NCBI GenBank assembly: GCA_027257055.1
Contig: JAPVLO010000384.1
Span: forward strand, 1,054,001-1,118,000
Direction of reading: 5' to 3'
From: Cephalopachus bancanus
Taxonomy: Eukaryota; Chordata; Mammalia; Primates; Tarsiidae
DNA length: 64,000 nucleotides
Shown piece by piece: positions 10,958-22,390 of this stretch (within the stretch, counting starts at the first letter, position 1; each line of letters starts with the position of its first letter). Made by a program: the position numbers and the translations under genes. The notes below the pieces were generated by a model that was not told the DNA's origin, searched no databases, and saw nothing but the letters and a program-made list of their open reading frames with translations.

Positions 10958-11811
10958 CTTGTCTAATTTTTAAAAAACACTCTATTAAGGTATATTGACA
11001 TACAAAAGTTGTACACATTTAACATATATAACTTGAGTTTGGTGATAAGTACACATCTATGAAACCACAGTCAATGCCATAAACAAATCCACTACCTCCA
11101 AAAGTTTCCTCTTTGTTTTAATTATTTATTGTTGTATGATATTTTTCTCATGATGGGGCTGTGGTTATAGATTTTTGGGTGAAACATCACAGAGACAAAG
11201 TGCCGTTCTCATCAAATCATATTGCAGTTGCATACTCTGGAAATGATCTAGCGTTGGTGACGGTGACCTTGAACAACTGCCTGAGATGGTGATGTTGGGT
11301 TCTTCACTGTATGATGACTCTTTTCCCCTCCTTTCCATTCTGCACTCTTGGGAGGAAATCACTGTGCAGAGCCCACATTGAAGGAGTTGAGGAGTTATCC
11401 TTTATTTCTTTGAAGGAGAAGTATCAACTGTATATCTATTATAAGTCTCTACTACAAATTATTTGGAATTATGCATGGGATGCTTGACTCTTTCAACTAT
11501 TTACCTATTTATCTGATAATTCATTTATATCTGTATGCTCTCATGGAGATTTATTTTGCAATTGGTGTAGTAATCCAGTGCTACTCTACTTAGTTTGTTG
11601 CTCAGATTGCACCAGTTTTGGCCATTGGACACTCTTTCAGCTGGCTCCTGGGTCTCTTTGACATACTCCCATCATTGAGCATGTGAGTGTTTCTTTAAAA
11701 CTTATTTTTATTTTACGGTTTAGCATTTTCTTACTTTCGGCACTACAGGATGCTCCAGATTCATTTTTGCATATGTCCCGCTCTTGTTTTAGAGTCAGCT
11801 ATTTTTCTTTT

Positions 11812-11975
11812 TTTTTATTATTATAAAGTTGTGGGGTACAATTCAGGGTTAGGTATATAAACATTGATCATGCAAGTACTCTTGTTGATGAGGTGTGCCC
11901 CTCCCTCCCCTGGCAGTTTCCCTCAACTGCCAATCACATCCTCCCCCTTCCCCACACTGACAGTTTCCCTTTTTT
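11812..11975 (-). mobile_element. Short 3' tail of a lineage-specific L1
   Basis: Antisense A-tail (TTTTTTTTATTATTATAAAG), then GTGGGGTACAATTCAGGG, TTAGGTATA, and GTTGATGAGGTGTGCCCCTC. This is the same 3' UTR end as the elements at 29976-30735, 31300, 48321 and 61441. Strong 5' truncation to about 160 bp. The ancient L1 resumes at TAAGGAGTTCTGATTCC. Confidence 0.85.
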
Positions 11976-12090
11976 CTAAGGAGTTCTGATTCCTATAACT
12001 GGAGAGCGCTCATGGGAAATAAGATCTGATTGCTGGATGTGCTACTGAGTTATCATTGCTTCTAAGCATTCTAAGCTAGCAGAGCAAATA

Positions 12091-12126
12091 TGTGTGTGTG
12101 TGTGTTTTGTGTGTGTGTGCGTGTGT
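12091..12126 (+). repeat. (TG)n microsatellite
   Basis: TG dinucleotides interrupted once by TTTTG, within the ancient L1 3' UTR where the consensus is also simple-repeat prone. Confidence 0.9.
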
Positions 12127-12399
12127 CTATACTAACTTACATATGTACACATATCTTTAAACACTTTTATATGCTATCCATCTATAACTATATTAAACTA
12201 AACATGAATTTAAATTGTTTTCTCAAACTCTAATCCACTACCACGTAGATCGTTCTAGATTTCTCCTTTTGCTTGTTTGCAAATTCCCACTCTAATTATG
12301 AGAAGACTGGCTCCATGATCTACCATCCCAGACGACTTGACAAGGAAGTTCCCGCCCAATTTTTATGGTGCAGCGAATTTCTATTTTATTTTTAGAAGG

Positions 12400-12585
12400 C
12401 ATTCTAGAAAACAAAAGAGAGCAAAAGGAGCCCATTGTAGGACATGGAGCTAGTGTGATCTTGACAGCAACACAAAACACAGGCGACACATGCAAATAAA
12501 ATTAGCTTTTATGGGTGTAGTTGAAAAATATTAAATAGAATATTAGCTAACCATTTTAAGCAATGTATTTAAAAAGTAGAAGAGT
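12400..12585 (+). mobile_element. Old L1 ORF2 fragment
   Basis: GTGATCTTGACAGCAACACA followed by GTAGTTGAAAAATATTAAAT and ATATTAGCTAACC resembles the L1 ORF2 reverse-transcriptase region upstream of the YxDD motif. Diverged and short. It ends where L1-A begins. Confidence 0.5.
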
Positions 12586-12666
12586 GATGTTGGCAACATG
12601 ACCGACTAGAGATGCTTGGTGCTCTCCTCCCATCCCCCAGAAAAGCAAGGCAAAAAACTCCCAACT

Positions 12667-12959
12667 GCTGGGCTCGGTGGCTCAGCCTGCAATCCCAGGG
12701 CTTTGGGAGGCCGAGGTGAGTGGATTGCCTGGGCCCGCAGGTTCAAGAGCCACCTGGGCAAATTGGTGAGACCTCATCTCTACAATAAATCAAAAAAATT
12801 AGCCAGGCGTGGTAGTACACGCTTGTATTTCCAGCTACTTGGAAGGCTGAGGCGGAAGGATCGCAGGAGCCCAGCAGATCGAGGCTGCGGTGGCCGGGAG
12901 CGGTCACTACACTCCAGTCTGGGTGACAGAGGGAGATTCCAACTCAAAAAAAAAAAACA
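12667..12959 (+). mobile_element. Alu form T in L1-A 5' UTR
   Basis: Flanked by AACTCCCAACT (12656-12666) and ACCTCCCAACT (12960-12970). It carries private changes (CAATCCCAGGGCTTTGGG and GGGCCCGCAGG) that reappear in the inverted copy at 13072-13182. Confidence 0.93.
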
Positions 12960-13071
12960 ACCTCCCAACTAATAGATGATTGGAATGTCAAAGAGAGAGT
13001 ACTGGAGTGCAGTGAGAGAGTGGAGAAGTGCTTGTGGAGACTGGGAGCTCAGGCTGGCAGCGTGGAGGCAT

Positions 13072-13182
13072 CTCGAACCGTGGGCCCAGGCAATCCACTC
13101 ACCTCGGCCTCCCAAAGCCCTGGGATTACAGGCTGAACCACCAAACCTGGCTGTTGGGAGTTTTTTGCCTTGCTTTCTTGGG
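13072..13182 (-). repeat. Inverted copy of the L1 5' UTR/Alu junction
   Basis: Reverse complement of 12635-12749, including about 30 bp of L1 5' UTR (GCAAGGCAAAAAACTCCCAAC) plus the first about 80 bp of the Alu. Because it contains non-Alu flank and the same private variants, it is a duplicated segment rather than a second Alu insertion. The spacer between the arms is about 320 bp. Confidence 0.85.
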
Positions 13183-15195
13183 ATCATCTTGTAGTCTGGA
13201 GGGACTTCTGTTACAGAGAAAAGATAAACAGAAGAACCCCATCAGCTCCCAAGGTGTTGCAACCTACAGTCCTCACCCCAGAAGAATCCCAGTGAAGCCC
13301 CGAGCTGAGTTTGCAGAGCTGCCAATAATTCATGCAACTGTCTTGCTCTAGGTTAGGAGCATAATGTGTGTACTCCCCAGGCCCCAGTCATCTCCTGTGA
13401 GTCAGACTACTGTGGTATGGCATCATCTTGAGATCAAGGCCACTTCTGGAGCACACCTTGCTCTGGTGGCCAGTAGGTTCTGCATTTCTCCAGCCCTGAG
13501 TATCCATCTTCATTCCATCAAGCCCGCATAGTTGACTGAACACCACAACCCTGCTTATACAGAGCCTGGACTCAAGATAGGTTGTGACTCTGGTCCTGCA
13601 CAGCAGAAAATCCTCATTATTCACACTTTCAGCTGGAAAAACAGTCTGGCAGTCTCATCTAGGGCAAACCCACCCTTGAGGGCGCCAAACAGTCACACAG
13701 TCTCCCCCAAGCAGGCTAGTCCTCCAACCCACATAGCTGACATGCCCCCAGACTGGTGGAGTGGTTTTACACCTGTATCCATGGTCTGAGAAACATTTTC
13801 AAAGACCTGTCCCCAGAGGACATGCCCTCAGGACTGTCCAGTGGGCTGGTGCCCATGCTCAGTGCCCTAGACACAGCCCAGCAGGTCTGTTCCTTGCTGA
13901 TATGCCCTGAAGTCAACTGAGAAGTTATGTGTCTACACCCAGGGCCTGAACAAACAGCTCCATTGGCTCACTCCTCGTGAACATGACCCCAGGCTGTCCA
14001 AGAAGCATGTACTCAAGCTCCTGGGCAGCATATGAGCTCTGTGGCCTCAACCTCAGTGAGGGACTGTCTGACTCACCATATGCATGCATGAACCTCTGAC
14101 CTGATTAACAGCCTGGTGAGCTTACCCCTGGAAAATCTGCACCACCACCAGCACAAACTCTCACAGTCTTTGCCACTTAGATCACAGTAGAATAAAAATA
14201 GAGATCAATACCAAGAGGCGCTCTCAAAATGACACAAATGCCTGGAAATGAAACAACTTGCTTTGAAATTATTTTTGAAAGGACAATGAAATCAAGAGAG
14301 AAATAAAAATATTGAAACAAATTTGTTCTTTGAAACAAACAAAAAAATGTAAATAAAGGCGCAAAATACCAAATCCTCTGGGATGTTGCAAAATAGGTGT
14401 TAAGAGAAAAGCTTGTGGTACTAGATATCCATATCAACAAGATAGAAATAACTCAAATAAACAACCCGATGTTGTACCCAAAGGAGCTAGAAAAAGCAAG
14501 AACAAAGGAAGGCCAAAGCTACAGAAGAAAAACAAAACAAAACGAAAACCCCAAAGCGGAACAGAACTAAATGAAATTGAGACCAAATAAATGATATAAA
14601 CAGTCAAAAAAATGAAAAGTTGGTTCTTTAAAAAGGTAAACAAGGGGGCTGGGAGGCAGGATGGGAAAAAAAATAAAATATAAATAAAAAGAAAAACAAG
14701 ATAGTTAGATTGCTAAGTAGATTAACAAAGAAAAAAAGAGAAAAGAATCAAATAAGTACAATCTGAAATGATAAAGGTGAAATTACAACCAAACCCATAG
14801 AAAAATAAAAGATCCTCAGAAACTGCTATAAAAGATCCTCAGAAACTCCATATACATATGCTACAAAATCTATTGGAAATGGGTACATTTATGGAAACAC
14901 ACAACTTCCCAAGATTGAAACAAGAAGAAACTGAAATGCCGAACAGACCAACAATGAGTCACAAATTTGAATCAGTGATAAAAAGTAAAAATTAAAAAGA
15001 AGCTCTAGATCAGCTTGATTCATAACTGAATTCTACCAGATGTGCAAGAAAGAGCTGGTACCCAAACTACTATTCTTATAAGCAATTGAGAAGAAAGGAC
15101 TCCTCCCTAACTCTTTTCTCAAAGCCAATATCACCCTGGTACCAAAAAATGGCAAAAACACAACAAAGAAAGATGACTACAGGCTGATATCCCTG

Positions 15196-15558
15196 ATGAA
15201 CAAAGATGCAAAAATCCTTAACAAACCACAACCAGCAACACATCAAAAAGATTCTTACCATCATCAATTGGGCTTTATTCCTGGGATGCAAGATTGGCTT
15301 AACATATGCAAATCAATAAACATGATTCACCACGCAAACACAAGTACAAACAAAAACAGTATGACCATCTCATTAGATGCAGAGAAATCATTTGGTAAAA
15401 TTCAACATCCTTTCATCACAAAAACCCTCAACCAACTAGGCATTCAGGGAACATATCGCAAAATAAGAGCCATCTATGAAAAACCAACAGCTAACATTGT
15501 ACTGAAAGGGGAAAAGTTGGAAGAATTACCTCTAAAAACTGAAATAAGACAAGGATGA
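15196..15558 (+). pseudogene. L1-A ORF2 reverse-transcriptase fragment
   Basis: A 120-codon open stretch of the L1 ORF2 reverse transcriptase. It reads [18 protein letters not shown], then [16 protein letters not shown] (the DAEKAFDKI motif with F to S), and [10 protein letters not shown] at the end, the segment just upstream of the next catalytic block. A stop follows where the family has GCPLSPLL. In intact elements the product primes reverse transcription at the nicked target; here it is a dead remnant inside L1-A. Confidence 0.85.
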
Positions 15559-16558
15559 CCACTCTTACTACTCCTATTCAATATAGTGCTGGAGTCCTAG
15601 CCAGACCAATCAAACAAGAGGAAAAAAGGATGTTTAAATAGAAAAAGAGAAAGTCAAATTATTTTCCTTCTCAGATGATATGATTTTATACCTAGAAAAC
15701 CCTAAAGACTCTCCCAAAAGACTTACAGATTTGATAAATAAATTCAGTAAGGTTTCAAGATAAAAGTTCAATGTAAAACATTAGAAGCACTTCTACACAC
15801 TAATAACATTCAATCTGAAACCAAATCAAGAATGCAATTCCATTTACAGTAGCCACAAAAATAATTGAAAATGCATTTTCCAAGGAGATGAAATCTCTGC
15901 AATGAGAACTACAAAACACTGCTGAAAGATATTATAGATGACACAAACAAATGGAAATGCATTTCATGCTCATACATTGAAAAAACCAATATTGTTAAAA
16001 TGTTTACACTGCCCAAAGCAATCTACAGATTAAAGCAATTTCTGTCAAATTACCTGCATTATTTTTCACAGGACTAAGCAAACAGTCCTAAAATTCATAT
16101 GCAACCAAAACAGAACCCAGATAGCCAAAGCAAATCTATCTAAAAAGAACAAAGCCCAAGGTATTACGTTACTTGACTTCAAACTTTACTTCAAGTCTAC
16201 AGCAACCAAAACAGTATGGTACTAGTACAAACATAACAACATAGACCATTGGAGCAGAATAAATAGCCCAGATCAAAAGCTGTTCACCACAACCAACTGA
16301 ACTTCAGCAAAGTTAACAAAAATAAACAATGGGGAAAAGTCATCTTATTCAATAAATTGTTCCAGTAAAACTAGCTAACCATGTGAGAAGAATGAAACTT
16401 TTAAAAAAAATGATAAAATAGTTATATTTGGGCAACTGATAGCATTACTTTACAATAAATTAAAAATAGATATTTTAGAGAATTTCTGTGATATAGATAC
16501 TGTTATTTTATATTTTACAATGCTTTTGCTGATTTTGCTTCCATTGTTAAGGACTTTT

Positions 16559-16843
16559 TTTTTTTTGAGTTGGAGTCTCACTTTGTCACCCAGGCTGGAG
16601 TGCAGTGGCTGCTCCCGGCCACTGCAGCCTCGACCTGCTGGGCTCCGGCGATCCTTCCACCTCAGGCTTTCAAGTAGCTGGAACTACAGACGTGCACTAC
16701 CACACCCAGCTAATTTTTGATTTATTGTAGAGATGAGGTCTCACCAAGTTGCCCAGGTGGGTCTCAAACCCATGGGCTCAGGCAATCCACTCACCTCAGC
16801 CTCCCAAGGTGTGGGATTACAGGCTGAGTCACTGAGCCCGGCT
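16559..16843 (-). mobile_element. Alu form T in L1-A ORF2
   Basis: Antisense, full length. Exact 17-bp duplication CATTGTTAAGGACTTTT at 16542-16558 and 16844-16860. The stem of the arm reads TGGG/CCCA rather than GCGGG/CCCGC, a compensated change. Confidence 0.95.
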
Positions 16844-17031
16844 CATTGTTAAGGACTTTTAACCTTTTCTCCATGAAATGTTAAGCCAGGTGTCTGATTT
16901 TAAAAGTAAAGGCTAATGATGGATAGAAAATATGCAACTCAATATGTGGTTTTTGCACTATGTGAACTAGAGAGGAAGAATGCTCTAACTCATACAGAGT
17001 ATATATTATTTATAATGTATATCTCTTTTGT

Positions 17032-17070
17032 TGGAGAGAGAGAGGGAGAGAGAGAGTGTGTGTGTGTGTG
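17032..17070 (+). repeat. (GA)n(TG)n compound microsatellite
   Basis: GAGAGAGAGGGAGAGAGAGA followed by TGTGTGTGTGTG, inside L1-A. Confidence 0.9.
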
Positions 17071-17658
17071 ATTGAAGAATGACACTTGACCGCCCCTTTG
17101 CACCATATACAAAAAGTAACTAAAGATAGATGAAATATTCAAACCTGAGACCTCCAAACAACAAAAATTCTAAAAGAAAACATAGGAAACAATCTTCTGG
17201 ACATTAGCCTAGGCAAAGAATTTATGACTAAGTCCTCAAAAGCAAGTTCAGCAATATGTACATACATACATAAAAATTATGACCAAATTAAAGAACTTCT
17301 GCAAAGCAAAATAAACTACCAACAATGTAAACAGAAAATCTACAGAATGGGAGAAAATGTTTGCAAATTATACATGAGAAAAATAACTCTTATCCAGAAT
17401 CTATAAGAAACTTGAAGAAATAAGAAGAAAATAACTGTTAAAAAGTGGACAAAGGAAATGAAAAGACAATTTTTCAAAAGAAGACATACAAGCAGCCAAG
17501 AAACATATAACAAATGCTCAACGTCACAAATCATCAGAGAAATGCAAATCAAAACCACAATGAGATATCATTCATAGCAGTCTGAATGGCTAATAGTAAA
17601 AAGTATAAAACCAAAACAACAGCAGATGTTAGCAAGGTTGTTGAAAAAAGGGAATGCT

Positions 17659-17946
17659 AGCTGGGCTCGGTGGCTCAGCCTGTAATCCCGCTTTGGGAGG
17701 CCGAGGTGAGTGGATTGCCTGAGCCCGCGGGTTCGAGACCCATTTGGGCAACTTTGCAAGACCTCATCTCTACAATAAATCAAAAATTAGCTGGGCGTGG
17801 TAGCGCATCTGTAATTCCAGCTACTTGGAAGGCTAAGGCAGAAGGATCGCCGGAGCCCAGCAGGTCAAGGCTGTGGTGGCCAGGAGCGGCCACTGCACTC
17901 CAGTCTGGGTGACAGAGTGAGACTCCAACTCAAAAGAAAAAAAAGA
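17659..17946 (+). mobile_element. Alu form T in L1-A 3' ORF2
   Basis: Exact 16-bp duplication GAAAAAAGGGAATGCT at 17643-17658 and 17947-17962. Sense orientation with GCGGGTTCGAGACCC. Confidence 0.95.
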
Positions 17947-19110
17947 GAAAAAAGGGAATGCTCATACACTGTTGGTGTGAATGCAAGCTAGTTCAGCCCC
18001 TGTGGAAAGCAGTTAGGAGATTTCTGAGGAAACTGAAAATATAATTACCATTCAACTCAGCAATCTCACTACTCACTATATGCCCGTAGGAACATACTTT
18101 TTTTAAAACAAAAGACACCTGCACTTGTATGTTTATTGCAGAACTATTCATAATAGCAGACATAGAGCCAACATAGGTGCCTATCAATGGTGGATTGAAT
18201 AAAGGAAATGTGGTACATATACACCTTGGAATATTATGCAGACTTTTCCAAGGGAAAAATTAAATTCTTTGAAACAATGTGGATGTAGCTGGAGGCAATT
18301 ATTCCAAGAAAATTAATGCAGAAACAGTAAACTAAATACCACATCTTCTCACTTATAAGTGGGAGTTAAACACAATACACACAGACATGAAGATGGGAAC
18401 AGATACTGGGGAATTCTAAATCAGGGAGGGAAGGAAGAGGGTAAGGGTTGAAAAGCTACTGGAAACCATGTTCACAATTTGGAAGATGGGTTCAATAGAA
18501 GCCCAATCCTGAACATCATGCAATATACCCATTTAGGAAACCTGCATATGTACTCCCTGAATCTAAGATGGAAAAAAGAAAAAGAATTCTAAAGAAAGTA
18601 AGAGAAAATCATCAAGTCATATGTAAGGGAAACTTAATTAGACTGACCAAAGCTTTCTTAGTAGAAACTTTATAGGCTAGGAATAAATGGAATAACATAT
18701 TAAAAGTACTGAAAAACGCTGTCAACTAGAATAGTATATCCACCAAAGCTATCCTTCAGAAATGAAGGAGACATAAAAACTAGGGGAATTCATCACAGTT
18801 AGACTGGCCTTAAAAAATGCTCAAGAAGTGTCTTATAGCTGAAAGTGAAAACATAACCACTATTATGAAAACACACAAAATTATAAAAGTTACTGGTAGA
18901 GCTGCTAAACAAAAGTGACAGAGAAATAAATCAAACCTTATTGCTACAGAAAACCATCTAACTGCAATAATAAATAAGAGAGGAAAGAACAAAGGATATG
19001 CAATATAATCAGAAAACAATTCATAAAATAACAGCAGTAAGTTCTGACCTATCAGTAATAACCTTGAATGTACATGAATGATATGCTTTAATTAAAAAAA
19101 AAATAGATTA

Positions 19111-20030
19111 GAGAGATTCAAGATGGCCACCATGGAGCAGTAGACCAGGGCCTCTCTAGCCTAGCAAAATGGAGAGTGGAGACCTGGCTGCCAAATGACA
19201 GAGACTTTCTGAGCATCTTTGGACTGGTGATATGCCTCGTACCCAGCAAAGGTATCTTTGAATGCACAGAGACCAGAATGTGATGGCAGACATGGGATTC
19301 TGGGCACTCCACCACCCTGCCCTGTTCCAGGCTTATACAAAGTCAGAAACTCTGCTCTGTGAAGGAGAGGGATGAGTGACTCTAACATGTTTTTAGTCAG
19401 TTCACCTCCTCCCAGCCATACATGAGCCATTGGTCCCACATGGGAGGAGTTTTGGTTGGGGAACAGTGGTGGACAGCTAGAGGCCAAGTGTAATGTGGAA
19501 CAAAACTTGCCTGTCAGCCACCACTGTTGAGGCCAGCTTCCTGGCAGAAAAAAAACACAAAAAACAGTACAGTGATTCTGACTGGCACACCTGCCATGCC
19601 TGCCAGCAACTACTAGTGGAAAAACAGATTAATTCCTCTCTTGCTGAGCAAGGCAGAGAGTAGGGATCCAGCCGTTGATAGCACCCAGCAGCCAGCACCC
19701 AGCAAGCATCTCTTTGTACACACAGAGACCTGAAAGCAACAGCAGGCATGGTAATCCAGGTGACTTATCCCCTGCCATGCACCAGTCAATACAGGAACTG
19801 AAGTCCCATCTAGTGAAGAATTGAGGTAAGCACCTTAAAAATAATTATTTCATTCCCTCCTAGACATTGGTCACATGCAACAGGGACTGAAAAACTGGTT
19901 TGACTTGTTTAGCAGCAGGAGGGAGAACTGGTAATTATGGAACTCTCCCCAAGGGTAGAGCAAGCAGGAGAAGTGAATACTTTTCCCTCTCTTACTGAGT
20001 GATGTAATTATATAGAAGGAAAAGAGACCC
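19111..20030 (+). promoter_or_regulatory. L1-C 5' UTR with two diverged tandem monomers
   Basis: In L1s this region is the internal RNA polymerase II promoter. Here it contains two related units about 456 bp apart: TACCCAGCAAAGGTATCTTT with ACACAGAGACC near 19236-19275, and CACCCAGCAAGCATCTCTTT with ACACAGAGACC near 19695-19733. Later phrases also repeat (CATGAGCCATTGGTCCCACA versus GACATTGGTCACATGCAACA). Tandem promoter monomers are known in rodent L1s; whether this is the family's normal state is not known to me. Confidence 0.6.
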
Positions 20031-21330
20031 ATGACAAATGAGAAAAAAATCAATGGAAAAACACAAGCAAACCTCAGAGTCTTAAAGAGTCAGCACTCAA
20101 AAAACAGTCATCAGAGCACAAACAATGAAAACCCCCCAGAACAACTTACTCCCGATGACAACCTCAGAAATCAGAGACTGGATGGCAAAAATGAACAGAA
20201 ACCTAGAGAAACAAGAAGAGAAATTCAATGAAATTGGATGGGAAGTAAAAGAGAAACTGGTCAATTTCAAAAAGTCTATTCAAAAATAATTGAAATAAAG
20301 AACTTGACTGGGCTTGGTTGCTCAGTCTGTAATCCCAGCACTTTGAGAGGCTGAGGCGAGTGGATTGCCTGAGCCCACAGGTTGAGAATCCCCTGGGCAA
20401 CTTGGCGAGACCTCATCTCTACAATAAATCAAAAGCTAGCCAGACGTGGTAATGCACATCTGTAATTATGGCTACTTGGAAGGCTGAGGTGGAAGGATCA
20501 CCAGAGCCCAGAAGGTTGAGGCTGTGGTGGCCAGGAGTGTGCCAGTGCACTCCAGTCTGGGTGACAGAGTGAGACTCCAACCCCCACCCCCCAAAAAAGA
20601 AAAAAAAGAAATATAGAACTCCATCCTTGAAATAACTAATAAACTAACAAGCTTAAGGAGCAGAAGCAACCAAACAGAGTTAAGAATCTCAAAGCCTGTA
20701 GACCAAAATATGTAATTAAGTCAATCTGTTAAAATACATAGGGGGAAAAAATACCTTCAAAAAGAAGATACTTCAAAAGACCTGGTACTATGCCAAGAAG
20801 TCCAAGGGTTGTGGGACTATATCAAGAAATTAAATTTGCACCTAATTGGATTCTCTGAAGCAGAAAGGGAGATGGAGAACACCATGGAACAAGCATTCCA
20901 TAAGGTCATCCAAGAAAACTGTCCTCATCTTGCCAGAGATGTGGCAATTCAAGTACAAGAGATTTTAAGAATCCCCACAAGGCATCACATGAGAATACCA
21001 ACCTCTAGGCGCATAGTAATCTGCCTCCACAAAGTAAGTATGAAAGAAAAAATCCTGAAGGCAACATGAGAGAAAGTTCAGACTGCCTATTAGGGAAAAC
21101 CCATCAGAATCTCCACACACTTATCAGAAGAAACACTACAATCCAGAAAAGACTGGAGTCCAATTCTTAACATTCTTAAAGAGAAGCAATTCCAGTCAAG
21201 AATTTCTCACTGGGCAACCCCACTGGGCAAAGTTTCATCAGTGACAGAGAATTAAAATCTCTTTCAGACGTCTAATCCCTAAGAGAATATGCCTCCAGAT
21301 GAGGTCTTCAGGAAATGCTTAAGAACAACA
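20031..21330 (+). pseudogene. L1-C ORF1 remnant
   Basis: ORF1 encodes the RNA-binding chaperone of the L1 particle. Visible pieces: an N-terminal stretch (20031-20231, 66 codons) and an RRM/C-terminal piece (20809-21069) reading LHLIGFSEAEREMENTMEQAF, then ENCPHLARDVAIQVQEI and VSMKEKILKAT, matching the L1 ORF1 pattern of GIPE...ENLF, ENFPNL, IQIQEAQRTP and KEKILKAARE. An Alu at 20305-20607 and several stops disrupt it. Confidence 0.85.
20305..20607 (+). mobile_element. Alu form T in L1-C ORF1
   Basis: Duplication GAAATAAAGAACT (20292-20304) and GAAATATAGAACT (20608-20620). The copy is diverged, with a C-rich patch (20580-20592) before the A-tail. Confidence 0.92.
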
Positions 21331-21796
21331 ACAACAACAACAAAAACAAACACAAAAAAAGCAAAACAAAAAAGATCATGCCCATCACAAAAGTACAGGC
21401 AAACACAAAGTTAACAGAGCGTACAGAGCACCTACAAGAATATAAACACACACATATATGAATGCAAAAGTTAAAAGGAAACAAAGAAATCCCCTGAGTG
21501 TCCCATTGCAGGGATAAACCCTCACAATTCAATAATCAACCTGAGTGCAAATGGCCTAAGAGACCCCTGAAGAGACACAGAATAACAAACAGATTAAAAA
21601 AAAATACTGCAACAATCTACTACTGGAAAAGGAGAAAGCTAGAGAAAAGCTAGGCAGACAGACAGGTACGTTCCCCAGTAACAACGTAGTGAACTTCCAG
21701 TAGGCCTCTGGATTGATACACGCACATTGGTAAGCAAGCTCCCTGCGAGTCTCTCAAGCTAGAGCTTAAGTACTCACTGCTGGGATAGAAAAACAA

Positions 21797-21982
21797 CCAA
21801 TCAGCTCACCATTAGGCCCCTACCTCCTGCCAGTTGGTCCTCAGTACTGACCAATCAGAACGGCTAGTGCTGACCAATTCAGTCACAGCTAGTGCTAACC
21901 AATCAGCTCGGTCTTAAGACTATATAAGCACATTTCCCGCGGTCCCCTCCTGCTGTGGGAGCTTTTCTGTCCTCTCAATAAA
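21797..21982 (+). promoter_or_regulatory. LTR core promoter and polyadenylation signal
   Basis: Four CCAAT motifs at 21797, 21851, 21874 and 21899, two of them in repeats of GGCTAGTGCT(G/A)ACCAAT type. TATATAAG lies at 21921-21928 and AATAAA at 21977-21982. The spacing is that expected for a U3 enhancer/promoter and R-region polyadenylation signal. Confidence 0.8.
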
Positions 21983-22196
21983 TTATGCTTTCTAACTTTA
22001 GAGCCATCCGTGTTCCTCATTCCTCCTGGGCACAAGACAAGAACTCTGACCTGAAGAGCTGTAGAAGATTATCAGAGTCAAAGAGCCATATATCCCAGAG
22101 GCTGATTTGCCAGCTGATAGAGCTGGCTGAACTGGGAGAGCTGCTGGAAGAAGGCGAGACTCCAAAGCTGAGACACTTCTGGGGGCTGCAACACTC

Positions 22197-22390
22197 TCAG
22201 GGCTTGACTTGCCAGCCTATGAAAGCCAGCACTCCGGGGACTAGGCTTGCCAGCACACCAAATCAGCAACATTCTCAGGGTTTGGCTTGCCAGCCCGTTA
22301 GAATCAACACTTCTGGGACTAGGCTTACCAGCCCCTTGAACTGACCCTCTCTGGGGTTTGGCTGGTCAACCCATTGAGTTGACACTCTTG
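22197..22390 (+). repeat. Five degenerate 37-41 bp tandem units in LTR 3' part
   Basis: Each unit has GGCTTGCCAGCC-like core followed by an ACACT-like end: 22197-22233, 22234-22275, 22276-22312, 22313-22349, 22350-22390. They alternate between CTCAGGGTTTGG and CTGGGGACTAGG openings. Confidence 0.75.

Larger units (their letters stand above)
10190..12290 (-). mobile_element. Ancient L1 (L1M/L1ME-type) 3' UTR, interrupted
   Basis: Matches, on the reverse strand, the long 3' UTR of old L1s: GATCCCATCCTGGATACCATATTA, ATGGGGCTGTGGTTATAG, ATTTTGGCCATTGGACACTC, CTACAGGATGCTCCAGATTC and ATTAAACTAAACATGAAT in consensus order. It is interrupted by an Alu at 10670-10957 and by a young L1 tail at 11812-11975. 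The stretch 10958-11105 looks like a second old L1 3' UTR piece. Confidence 0.7.
12587..18575 (+). mobile_element. L1-A: LINE-1 with 5' UTR joined to mid-ORF2
   Basis: Begins with an L1 5' UTR start (ACATGACCGACTAGAGATGC at 12596-12615) and ends with L1 3' UTR text (GGAAACCTGCATATGTACTC, then CCTGAATCTAAGATGG, to about 18575). From about 14175 the sequence passes directly from 5' UTR text to ORF2 text (ACAGTAGAATAAAAATAGAG), so ORF1 and the endonuclease part of ORF2 are absent. Three Alus and an inverted duplication are embedded. Not coding. Both ends are approximate; flanking AAAAAGTAGAAGAG and AAAGAAAGTAAGAG may be a decayed duplication. Confidence 0.75.

Noticed and set aside
21985..22344. 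119-codon frame in the solo LTR
   Set aside because: It lies downstream of the LTR TATA and AATAAA, in the tandem-unit region, with no known domain; the LTR has no internal viral genes attached.
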